The notes beneath the pieces are model-generated. The model worked only from the letters and a program-made list of their open reading frames with translations. It did not search any database and had not been told where the DNA came from. The position numbers and the translations under genes are program-made. DNA of 64,000 nt from Reichenbachiella faecimaris (GTDB taxonomy: Bacteria > Bacteroidota > Bacteroidia > Cytophagales > Cyclobacteriaceae), in the NCBI RefSeq assembly GCF_900176375.1, contig NZ_FWYF01000001.1, positions 124,001-188,000 of the forward strand, given 5' to 3'. Every line of letters begins with the position of its first letter. The stretch's first letter is position 1. Below are positions 19,555 through 29,200 of the stretch, in pieces.

Positions 19555-22482
19555 TCAGCCTTTGGTTACCAATATATAGGCACCCCAATTGTATGGATTT
19601 TCATCTTCTTGTCGATAGAGTGCTCTGGCTTTGAAAAAGGCCTGTTGAGGATTTTCTAAATCTCGTAATTGCTCATACAAAAGGTTCATAAAACGCCGTG
19701 CGGCTTGATCATTTATTTTCACCAAACTGATCAAGACATTGTCTGCACCTGCTACCAAAAATGCCCTTTGAAGCCCAAATACACCCTCGCCATTTTTGAC
19801 TGTTCCTAGACCAGTTTCGCACGCGGCTAGTACCACCAGACTGGTTTGATCAAGCTGAAGATTCATGGCTTCATAGGCGGTCAGTATACCGTCATTAGAA
19901 CTTCCTTCCTTCTTACTTAAGAAGATGCCTGAACTATGCAAAGGATCTACGTTCTCTGGATCATCTTTGAAGAAACCATGCGTGGCAATATGGATTACTC
20001 CAGGATTCTGAAATGCCTTGATTTGGTCTTCAGTAGCTTCTGCAAAATAATAGGATTCAGTATGCCACTTTCTCACGTCCAATATTTTTGTAATGTCTTT
20101 GGCTTCTTCCTCAGCACCCGCTAATTGTTTGAGTTGCATGTACTCAGTTTGTACGTTGGAGAAGTCGGGGTTTCCCACAATTCTGGCTTCCCTGATGAGT
20201 GGTTTGTTTTCTTTATAAATCAAATCCTTGCCACTGGTAATGTTGGATATATTGATTTTGTCTGCTACATATTTTTGATTGTCATTGTCGTAGAGGATGG
20301 CAGGATTGAGTTTGTGATAAATCCCATCAGGAGAGAGGTAGACTCTTTTGACATCAGACAAATGTGTCTGAATTGGTTCCCAAAATATCTTATAGGTAAG
20401 TTTATCTTTTATCCCAAACTTGATAGCATTGTTGTAGAGTTTCAGGCCTTTTTCAAAATCAATAGCTCTATCCCATGTGACTGCCTCGATCACGCTGTCT
20501 TTTTTTATAATAAATGCCACGTAGTGGGCTTGGTCTTCAAAACCCTGATCTAGTTTCTGATCCACTACTTTAGCATGATAATTTCTGTATTGAATGATGT
20601 CAATCATAGCGGTACTGTCAGGAATGACCTCACTAATTTCCTCCCAGGTGTGATAGGCACTTCGTTCTTCTTCCAGAAACACATGGAAAGTCTGAGCCAG
20701 TTCTTTTTCTAGATTCGCACAATAGACCTCCATTTCTTCTATATCCAATCCTTGTTTTTCGCGTTCTTCCTTTGTGAGCAAATAGGCCTGTGCCAACAAG
20801 TATTTTTCCTCTCTCCAGGTATTGTAGGTTTTAATAATCGCCTCATCACCACTAGCCAATATGATTCTACGCATTTTTTCGGAAGCATAAAATAGCATGC
20901 CTTTGGTGTTGATGAAATGATTTACGGCATGGATGGCATAAGGGGTATGTACAAAGCTGGGTTGAAAGGCCAAGGCACAATATCGTTCAATATTGCTTCT
21001 TGTTTCGTTAAAATATAGCTTGCGTTGGTTGTCTGTAAGTACTGGAAAAATATCATGCATGTGATGGATTTCAGCATCTAATGCATGGTCGAAAGCATCC
21101 ATGGCCGCTAGGGTGTCTTTTGCTATAAGATGATAGATTGCCAGATCATTCACTGTTTTGATATACAATGGATGATAGCCGCCTAAGGTCTTCAATCTAA
21201 TTTGTTTGGCTTGATTGAGTAGTTTTTTAGCCAAGCCCATACTGCCAAACTGCATATACAAAAGCCCCACGTTGCTCAAAGAAGTTGCGTACGTGGGATG
21301 ATTGGTGCCATATATGGCACGATCCATATCCAATACTTTGGAGTAGGTGTCTAAAGCCCTGTTTAGTTCGCCCCTCAATTTATAAATACCTGCCAAGTTG
21401 CTCAGGGTGGTGGCATAATCTGGGTTGATGCTACCGTATATTTCTTGAAAGTCTTCAGCACTTTCATTGAAATATTTTTCTGCTTCGTCCAATTTACCCT
21501 CACGCATATAGATCGTAGCCAGATTATTGAGCAATTTGGGTTTTACAGATCGTATATCTTTATTTTCATCCAAGCCCATGGCTATATACTTTTCGGCGGA
21601 TTCTAAATCATTAAGCTGATAATAAAGTATGCTTAGATTGTTATAGGTTTCAAGTTTAAGAATGGGTCTGCTGCTGAAGAGGCTGTCTTTGAGCGCTAGG
21701 TTTTCAAGAAGGTAAGTTTCCGAGTCAGAAAAATCCCCCAGTTCAATCATCAAAGCAGACAGCCGATCGATAGCTCTCAATAAAAGGAGTTCTTGATTTC
21801 CTTCCGCCGCTTGGATTGCCTTGATCAGGGTGGCTTCACTTTGAGCCATATCCCCAAAATTACGGTAAGTCGTACCCAGCTCAATTTGTAGTGCGATCTG
21901 AGTGGAGTCAGAGGGATTGTTGATCAGGTCTATTGCATTTTCTAATGCATCAACACTTTCGGAAAAGTCCCCTTTTTCTCTATTGTAAACGCCCTTGTTG
22001 TACAGGAACCCTACTTTTTTCTTTTGGTCATTTGCAAAGTGCCTTGTGATGATGTGTTCAGCTTTATCGAGAGATTCTTGAGCGGCTCTAAAATTTGCAG
22101 ACTCTCTATAAAAAGTGGATAAATTATAATACAGGCCCAACAAGTCAGGGTGAGTTTCTGGCTTGGTTTTTAGTTCTTCGTGGAGACCACGAAGCAGAGC
22201 ATCTAATCCCTTTTTCTTTTCACTAATTTCCCAAAGGGATAGCCCAATATTGTTGTATAGCGCAGCCAATCCCAGTTCAGTGACGCATCTTCCAGAATCC
22301 AAATCTTCGAGTAGAGCAGTAGCATAAAATCTGGCTTTTTCTGGTTCTGAATATTTAAAGTGGTAGACACTGTCCATTTTTTGCAAGCAGGTTTGCGCTA
22401 GTGTCTTGGGCGTGGACACAAGCAGTACTAGCAAAACAAGGAAGGTGAAATGGTGCATATTTATTCTGCGTGAGTAGCTCAT
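19555..22482 (-). CDS. Exported TPR protein with C-terminal CHAT (caspase-like) peptidase domain
   Basis: 975 residues. The N-terminus is a signal peptide ('FLVLLVLLVSTPKTLAQ'); a second ATG at 22458 would also give one. Residues about 60-480 are TPRs of the kinesin-light-chain type ('PKLLNNLATIYMREGKLDEAEKYF', 'TLSNLAGIYKLRGELNRALDTYSKVL'). The C-terminal third is a CHAT domain with the caspase/gingipain dyad: H835 in 'IATHGFF' and C888 in 'LAACETGLG', followed by 'GEGVFGLQRAFLVAGADNVLISL'. CHAT proteins are cysteine peptidases often activated through their TPRs. The target is unknown, but the gene abuts and faces the PorE-like surface operon. The export signal makes a periplasmic or surface role likelier than a cytoplasmic immune role. 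Confidence 0.9.
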   Translation of the reverse strand: MSYSRRINMHHFTFLVLLVLLVSTPKTLAQTCLQKMDSVYHFKYSEPEKARFYATALLEDLDSGRCVTELGLAALYNNIGLSLWEISEKKKGLDALLRGLHEELKTKPETHPDLLGLYYNLSTFYRESANFRAAQESLDKAEHIITRHFANDQKKKVGFLYNKGVYNREKGDFSESVDALENAIDLINNPSDSTQIALQIELGTTYRNFGDMAQSEATLIKAIQAAEGNQELLLLRAIDRLSALMIELGDFSDSETYLLENLALKDSLFSSRPILKLETYNNLSILYYQLNDLESAEKYIAMGLDENKDIRSVKPKLLNNLATIYMREGKLDEAEKYFNESAEDFQEIYGSINPDYATTLSNLAGIYKLRGELNRALDTYSKVLDMDRAIYGTNHPTYATSLSNVGLLYMQFGSMGLAKKLLNQAKQIRLKTLGGYHPLYIKTVNDLAIYHLIAKDTLAAMDAFDHALDAEIHHMHDIFPVLTDNQRKLYFNETRSNIERYCALAFQPSFVHTPYAIHAVNHFINTKGMLFYASEKMRRIILASGDEAIIKTYNTWREEKYLLAQAYLLTKEEREKQGLDIEEMEVYCANLEKELAQTFHVFLEEERSAYHTWEEISEVIPDSTAMIDIIQYRNYHAKVVDQKLDQGFEDQAHYVAFIIKKDSVIEAVTWDRAIDFEKGLKLYNNAIKFGIKDKLTYKIFWEPIQTHLSDVKRVYLSPDGIYHKLNPAILYDNDNQKYVADKINISNITSGKDLIYKENKPLIREARIVGNPDFSNVQTEYMQLKQLAGAEEEAKDITKILDVRKWHTESYYFAEATEDQIKAFQNPGVIHIATHGFFKDDPENVDPLHSSGIFLSKKEGSSNDGILTAYEAMNLQLDQTSLVVLAACETGLGTVKNGEGVFGLQRAFLVAGADNVLISLVKINDQAARRFMNLLYEQLRDLENPQQAFFKARALYRQEDENPYNWGAYILVTKG

Positions 22483-22908
22483 TTAGATCTAATTGATATG
22501 GACAGCTTGTATCTATTGGCTGATGGCTAAAGATAATTAATTGCCATTCTGATACTAGACTTCCCGAGTAATATTTCTGTTGACGATTGGCTGTGTAATG
22601 TCCCCATGCGCCTAGATTGACCTTGGATGGAATATGTTTAATAACCCAAGCAGAAGAATTATAATCACAAATAGCCGCCTAGTGTTGGTTCATACAAGCC
22701 ATATCAAACTTTTTACAGAACTTGATTTTGGCTTTTCTTTTTTTGATTTTGTATAGGCACACTTTTGAATATTGACCTTAAAATAATAAGCGTCCAGCAA
22801 TAATTGCTTATTTTACAGTAGCAGCAGTATTACTACTTATCATTTGTTTTGCCACTTAATCGCAGAATGAAGTTTTCAATGAGTGTCTAATAATTGAATT
22901 GAGACAAG
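22483..22908. other. Divergent intergenic region
   Basis: This stretch separates the minus-strand CHAT gene from the plus-strand sensor and should hold both promoters. Nothing in it looks coding. There are A/T-rich tracts near 22735-22760 and a 'CATTTGTTTTGCC' stretch near 22840-22852, but I cannot point to a convincing -33/-7 pair for either gene. Confidence 0.4.
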
Positions 22909-25900
22909 ATGAAAGTTGCTTTTGTGAAAAATCATTTTTACTGGATGTACTTTCGTTACCGATTGGTAAAAATTAAAATTATTTTTTTAGTGGGACTGAC
23001 CTATATGTCCTCACTTGGAAACGCGCTTGAGCATGCACCAAAGTTCGATTTTCCTTCCGCTACAAAATCAACCGTTTTTTCCGAATCAAAATTTGATGGA
23101 GCAAATATCAGATTCAAACATTTGTCATTAAAAGATGGATTGTCTCAAAGTACCATTAATACGATTGTTCAAGATGAACAAGGATTTATGTGGTTCGGAA
23201 CTGAGAGCGGAATGAATAAGTATGATGGCTATAATTTTAAGGTTTACTTCGAAAGTTTAAGCGATACTTCTGCCATTAGCAATAATATCGTAAATGTGAT
23301 TTTCAAAGCTAAAAATGGTTCGTTTTGGATAGGGACGGACAAAGGATTGAACAGGTTTGATCCAAAGACAGAGACATTTCAAAGGTTTTTCCACGATTCA
23401 TCGAATCCAAATAGCTTAAGCAACAATCGAATATTTTCAGTTATTGAAACCATGAATGGTTCAATCTGGATAGGTACGGAAAATGGGTTGAATAAGTACG
23501 ACAATCAAAAGGATCAGTTTATCAGATATAAAAATGACCCAACAGATCCCAATAGTGTCAGTCATAATACGATCACATCCATTCTAGAAGATAGCAAAAA
23601 CCAAATCTGGGTGGGCACATTGGGCGGTGGACTCAACAGACTTAATGAAGATCAGAAGACATTTACTCGATACAAGCAAGATGCAAAGATTGCTGGAAGT
23701 TTGAGCGATAACAATGTGTTGTGTTTGCTCGAAGATAAAAGTGGTATACTATGGATCGGGACGGAATTTGGTGGTTTAAATGAATTTGATGATGAAAATA
23801 ATATTTTCATCAAATACCGTCATGATCCTAATAATCCATTGAGTATTGGGGATAACCATATCAGTATTTTGCATGAAGACAAAAATGGAGCGCTTTGGAT
23901 TGGCACTTATTCAGCTGGAGTTAATGTATTGAATAGCACATCTAAAATATTCTATCGCCACGAAAAACACGAAGAAGATGTAAATAGTATCAGCAGCAAT
24001 CGCGTGACTTCCATATTCGAAGACCAAACTGGCTCTATATGGGTGGGGACTTGGATAGGAGGTGTAAATATTTATAATCGAAATTCTCAAAAATTTATCC
24101 ATTATAAGCATGAGCCCAACAATATCAATAGCATTAGTCACAATGATATTCGGCCCATTTTCGAAGATAGCAAAGGTTTTTTGTGGGTTGGCACTGATGG
24201 AGGAGGCCTAAATAGAATTGATAGAAGTAATAATGAAATCAAAGTCTACAGAAACAATAATTCAGATAACAATAGCCTAAGTAACAATCATGTATATGAT
24301 ATCAAAGAGGATAAAAATGGTATTTTCTGGATAGCTACTGATGGAGGTGGGCTAAATGAGTATAATTCTGAAACTAACACTTTCAAACATCACAATCATG
24401 ATCCTTTGAACGCTAATAGTTTGAGCAATGATCATGTCCGAATAGTTAATATTGATCAATCAGGAAAATTATGGCTAGGAACAAATGGAGGTGGGCTTGA
24501 TACTTACGATCCCGAAACAAAAAAATTTACAAATTATAGGCACAACCCACTCGATAGCAATAGTATAGCAGGTAATAGAATATACGCCATGTATATTGAT
24601 GCTTCTGAAAATGTTTGGTTAGGAACTTATGGAGGAGGCCTTTCGAAATTAAATCAAGAAACAGGGCTATTTGCCAACTACAAAAATTCGATAAGTGAGA
24701 ACTCGACTATTAGCAATGACTTTGTACTATCTGTTTATAAAGATGGCAAAGGATACATTTGGGTTGGAACCTCCGTTGGTCTTTGCAAAATGGATCAAGA
24801 AACTGGATCCTTCGTGACTTTCACTAAAAAGGATGGGCTCCCTGATGATGTGGTTTATTCGATTATATCAGATGGCAATGGTGACATCTGGATCAGCACA
24901 AATGGTGGACTTACTAGATTTGATCCTGAGAAGATGGATTTTAAAAGCTTTGATGTGAAAGATGGGTTGCAGAGTAATGAATTTAATACAGGAGCCTCAT
25001 TTTTATCTGAAACAGGAGAAATGTTTTTTGGTGGAATCAATGGATTTAACTCGTTCTATCCTAAGCAAATAGCCAATAATCCAGATGTGCCAAATATTGT
25101 AATTACCAATTTTACTTTGTTCAACAAAGAAGTTCCAATTGGAGTTATGGAAGATGGCAGAACCATTCTATCTCAATCAATCACCAAAACCAAATCATTA
25201 GAATTATTCCATACTGATAGGGTGTTTGCGTTCGAATATGCAGCTCTTCACTACGCTACCCCAGAAAAAAATGAGTACGCATATATGATTGAGGGTCTGG
25301 AGGATGAATGGAATTATGTAGGGAGCAGACGATACGTTTCTTACACAAGTTTACCCCCAGGCAAATATGTATTCAGAGTGAAAGGATCCAATAACGATGG
25401 GTTATGGAACAACGAAGGAACAAGCATTCAATTAACAATTTTACCCGCTTGGTGGGCAACAATATGGGCGAGAATTATATTGATCGCAGCAGTAATTGGC
25501 ATGGCTACTTATTTGTATAAGTTGAGAATGAGAAAATTGAAGTCGCAAAAAAAGGTACTTGAGAATGTAGTTGCTGAAAGAACGAAGGAACTAGAGGAAA
25601 AAAATGAACGAATAGTTCAGCAAGCTGAAGAATTGCTTGTTTACAACGACAACCTCAACCAACTCAATGAAAATTTGGAACAAACCGTAGCCGAACGAAC
25701 CAAACAATTGATTGAAAAAAATAGAAAACTTGAAGAATACGCATTTATGAATGCTCACAATCTTCGATTACCTATCACCAATATTCAGGGCATTATACAG
25801 CTTTTTGATGTTGAGAGATCTTACGAAGAGACCAAAGAAATGCTTGATTTGGTCAAAGGACAATCAGATCAAATTGACAAAGTCCTAATAGATATTCAAT

Positions 25901-25923
25901 CCAAACTGGAAAAGGATAACTGA
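22909..25923 (+). CDS. Two-component-type propeller sensor ending in a DHp domain without kinase ATPase domain
   Basis: 1004 residues. An N-terminal hydrophobic segment serves as export signal. Then come 14 propeller repeats, each with a 'W.GT..GL' signature (for example 'FMWFGTESGMNKYD', 'SIWIGTENGLNKYD', 'KLWLGTNGGGLDTY'), that is, two seven-bladed regulator propellers. A Y_Y_Y sandwich is at about 765-840 ('YMIEGLEDEWNYVG...LPPGKYVFRVKGSNNDG'). One transmembrane helix lies at about 848-868, followed by a coiled coil ('VVAERTKELEEKNERIVQQAEELL'). The last 65 residues, 'LEEYAFMNAHNLRLPITNIQGI', carry an H-box histidine (H950), but the protein stops after the two-helix DHp. No N, G1 or G2 boxes follow in any frame downstream. 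It would sense an extracellular signal and pass it through a partner kinase or phosphorelay; none is adjacent. Confidence 0.88.
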   Translation: MKVAFVKNHFYWMYFRYRLVKIKIIFLVGLTYMSSLGNALEHAPKFDFPSATKSTVFSESKFDGANIRFKHLSLKDGLSQSTINTIVQDEQGFMWFGTESGMNKYDGYNFKVYFESLSDTSAISNNIVNVIFKAKNGSFWIGTDKGLNRFDPKTETFQRFFHDSSNPNSLSNNRIFSVIETMNGSIWIGTENGLNKYDNQKDQFIRYKNDPTDPNSVSHNTITSILEDSKNQIWVGTLGGGLNRLNEDQKTFTRYKQDAKIAGSLSDNNVLCLLEDKSGILWIGTEFGGLNEFDDENNIFIKYRHDPNNPLSIGDNHISILHEDKNGALWIGTYSAGVNVLNSTSKIFYRHEKHEEDVNSISSNRVTSIFEDQTGSIWVGTWIGGVNIYNRNSQKFIHYKHEPNNINSISHNDIRPIFEDSKGFLWVGTDGGGLNRIDRSNNEIKVYRNNNSDNNSLSNNHVYDIKEDKNGIFWIATDGGGLNEYNSETNTFKHHNHDPLNANSLSNDHVRIVNIDQSGKLWLGTNGGGLDTYDPETKKFTNYRHNPLDSNSIAGNRIYAMYIDASENVWLGTYGGGLSKLNQETGLFANYKNSISENSTISNDFVLSVYKDGKGYIWVGTSVGLCKMDQETGSFVTFTKKDGLPDDVVYSIISDGNGDIWISTNGGLTRFDPEKMDFKSFDVKDGLQSNEFNTGASFLSETGEMFFGGINGFNSFYPKQIANNPDVPNIVITNFTLFNKEVPIGVMEDGRTILSQSITKTKSLELFHTDRVFAFEYAALHYATPEKNEYAYMIEGLEDEWNYVGSRRYVSYTSLPPGKYVFRVKGSNNDGLWNNEGTSIQLTILPAWWATIWARIILIAAVIGMATYLYKLRMRKLKSQKKVLENVVAERTKELEEKNERIVQQAEELLVYNDNLNQLNENLEQTVAERTKQLIEKNRKLEEYAFMNAHNLRLPITNIQGIIQLFDVERSYEETKEMLDLVKGQSDQIDKVLIDIQSKLEKDN

Positions 25924-26210
25924 TCCTTTTAATAAAGAAACCTTTCCTCTTAGGATAAGCTCTTAAAACATCAAAATCTTTCTATTAATAATGGAACAAA
26001 TCGTTAATTCAAATCGACAAAATTAGATTTGCAATGTTTTTTCTGACCATAAAAAATGTATGGAAGTAAAATTATTCATCCAAGAAAAATCCATGTTGAT
26101 CGACTTTATCGAATCAAAAACACTCATGTTCACCTCTTGTCTACCTACTTTTTTAGCAAACAGCACAACCATTTCCGTATTTCGCCACAACCAAATATCT
26201 AAATGTGGAA

Positions 26211-29200
26211 ATGAAAAATGCTTTAATACTATTAGCAATTGCGCTTCTCGCCCAAACATCTTACGGGCAAAAATTTTATTGGGCTGAATCGGCCAAATCA
26301 CATGCTCATACCAGTGATATCAGAGCTATTGAAGTCATGGAGGATGGAGGAATTGTTGCCTTCGGCACATTCAATTCCGCCCTTCATATAGGAGACTTCG
26401 AATTAGAAGAGTCTGAGAGTGGTACGAGTTTCTTTCTGGCCAAGTACGACCTTAATGGAAATGTAGAGTGGGCCAACAAGATTGAATGTGATGACTATTT
26501 GACAATTACTCATAATCAAGTAGGATTGGCGGTTGATGATGATGACAACGTCTACATATCATCTGTGTATCATGGCAAGCTTATTTTTGATGAAGAAACT
26601 TTGACCAACTCAGAAGCCACAAGTGACTTCTTTGTGGCCAAATATGCTAAAGATGGAACCTATCAATATGCGTGGGGCCAAGGAGCTGACCACGCAGTTG
26701 CAGTAGATCTGGCGGTAGATGAATTAAACCAAGTGTATGTAGCTGGACATTATGCTGGCGATTTAGGTTTTAATGATCCATCTGAGACAACATTGACAAG
26801 TTCGGGTTCTCATGATGCATTCATAGCCAAATACGATGACGAAGGTCAGACGGTATGGGCTAGAAGTTTTGGAGATGCTGATAATTATGATTTGAGCTAT
26901 GGAGTAGAGGTCAGCGGTAGTTCGGTGTATTGGGGAGTGAACTATAGAGAGGGCACCACTTCCAAATCATACTTTATATCCGTGATTAAGTTAGACTCGG
27001 ATAACGAATTGCTGTGGACCCATGAAGCAGGATCAACTGATTCAGGAGTTGCATTTTTTAATCAAGCCTATGATTTAAAAGCTTATGGAAGTGATTTGTA
27101 CGTTGCGGGTTATTTCAGAGGAGGTATTCAACTGGACGGGCAGGATGAACCATTGACGCAAACAGAGTATCAGGCTCTGGCATTCAAGATTACTGACAAT
27201 GAGGGGTCTGCAATATATAAATGGGCAACAGAAGTTGGGAACTCAAACTACGACTATGGATATGCCATAGCCAAAAATGGTAATTCTGTCTATCTAAGTA
27301 GGTTTATGAATTTTCAAAGCTATATAGAGGAGTTATCCGATGCTACAGGAGTTAGTATTGAATCTAATTTATCCACTTCTAAGGGGCCTAATGATAGAGA
27401 ATACATCTATGACATAGAAGCATACTCAAGTAACCGAATCGTCTTTGGAGGATGGTTCTATCAGAATATATATTATGGAGAATTAGGGAACTGGACTTCA
27501 AACGACCAAAATCTATTTTTATGCAAATCCAATCTCTCGGTAGAACCAGATTGGTTGGCATCAACCTATGGTTATTCTATGACCTATGCCAAATCAGTTT
27601 TGGACGATGAGGGTAATACGTATGTAGGTGGTAGCTTCTCTGGTATCATGAAAGATGGTGAGGGGATGATCAGATCTAAAGGGGGTACCGACATTTTAGT
27701 AGAAAAATATAACGCCTTAGGTGGTCTGGTTTATAGAAAAGTATTTGGTTCAGAATTGGATGATTATTTAGGAGATCTGACCACTTACGATAATGAATTG
27801 TATGTGACTGGGGTGTTCGATGTCTATGACGGGTCAGTTTCCATGTATATTGAGGAAGAGGAATTATCAGGTGATGAGGACAAGGAAATTTTCCTGGCCA
27901 AATATTCAGAATCTGGAGATTTAGATTTTGCTATGCTGGCCGCTAGTACGGAAGGAGATTTATTCGTTCAGAGCGTGGGAATAGATCAGAGTGGAAACAT
28001 TTACTTGTATGGCGACGCTAGAGGGGGAAGCCCAAAGCATTTCGGAAATGACGTGGCTATGAGTTACGACGAACAAGGCTTTTTTCTAGCGAAATACAAT
28101 AATTCTGGAGAAGCCCAATGGGTACAATCTGTGAATGATACGGATGAATACAAAATGAGCGTGAGTGCTCAGCACGGTATCTATATTTCTGGAAAATACA
28201 CGACAGATGACCTTGATTTTGAAGGTACAAATCTGATTGCAGAAGGCTTCGAAGATATTTTCTTTGCGAATTATGATTATGATGGAAATTTTCAATGGGT
28301 AGTTGGCGGGGGAGGCCCATCTGCTGATGTCATCAATGGTATCGCCAGTGACCCCACTGATGGCAGTGTGTATTTGACAGGCTATTTCACGAATAATCTT
28401 ACACTTTCAGGCCAATCAGTTACAGGTACCAACAAGGAGCTTTTTGTAGTAAAGTATGACCATGAAGGTACTTACCAATGGATGAAGTCTGGTGGTGGTG
28501 CCCAACCTGGAGATCAAGGTAAGGCCATTGCACTGGATACAGCAGGAAACGTGATCGTGGTGGGTCAATATGAAGGTGATGACGCCACGTTTGATGACTA
28601 TCAGCCAGGCGGATCTGGAGAATATGAGATTGAAGCCTTGCTGCTTCTTTATAGTGCAACTGATGGAGAATTGATGGAAGGGTACCATTGGGGATACCCT
28701 ACCAACTATTTGGAAGGAGATGATAAAGATGTTTTTAAAAGTATATACGTTGACACCAATAATGATTTGAGTATCACAGGACAGTTCGTAGGAGAGGTCA
28801 GTCTCGATACCATAGCAGTTCCTATATATGATAATTATTCTCAATTTGTGACAAAAATGTCCTTGTCAGATTGTGCTTATGTTGGAAAGGTAGACTTTGA
28901 GTATGATGGCACTTTGCATGCTGAAGAGACCATCAACTTCTCAGACTTGACTGATCTGGGAGCACATACAATTGATGCCTGGTATTGGAACTTTGGAGAT
29001 GATGAAACAAGTACAGATCAAAACCCAACACACAGTTTTGGATCAGACAATGAATATGATATATCTCTGATTATTACTTACAATGAGTCTTGTCAACTAT
29101 CAGTAAATCAATCAATTATAATTGAAGAAAAAATAAATACTATACCTGAGACAACCAACCCCATCTTAGATATGGAATTAGATGAAAGGTTTGCCTCAAC

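Noticed and set aside
25924-26210. Frameshifted remainder of a histidine kinase ATPase domain
   Set aside because: No N-box, DxGxG or second G-box pattern is readable in any frame before the next gene.
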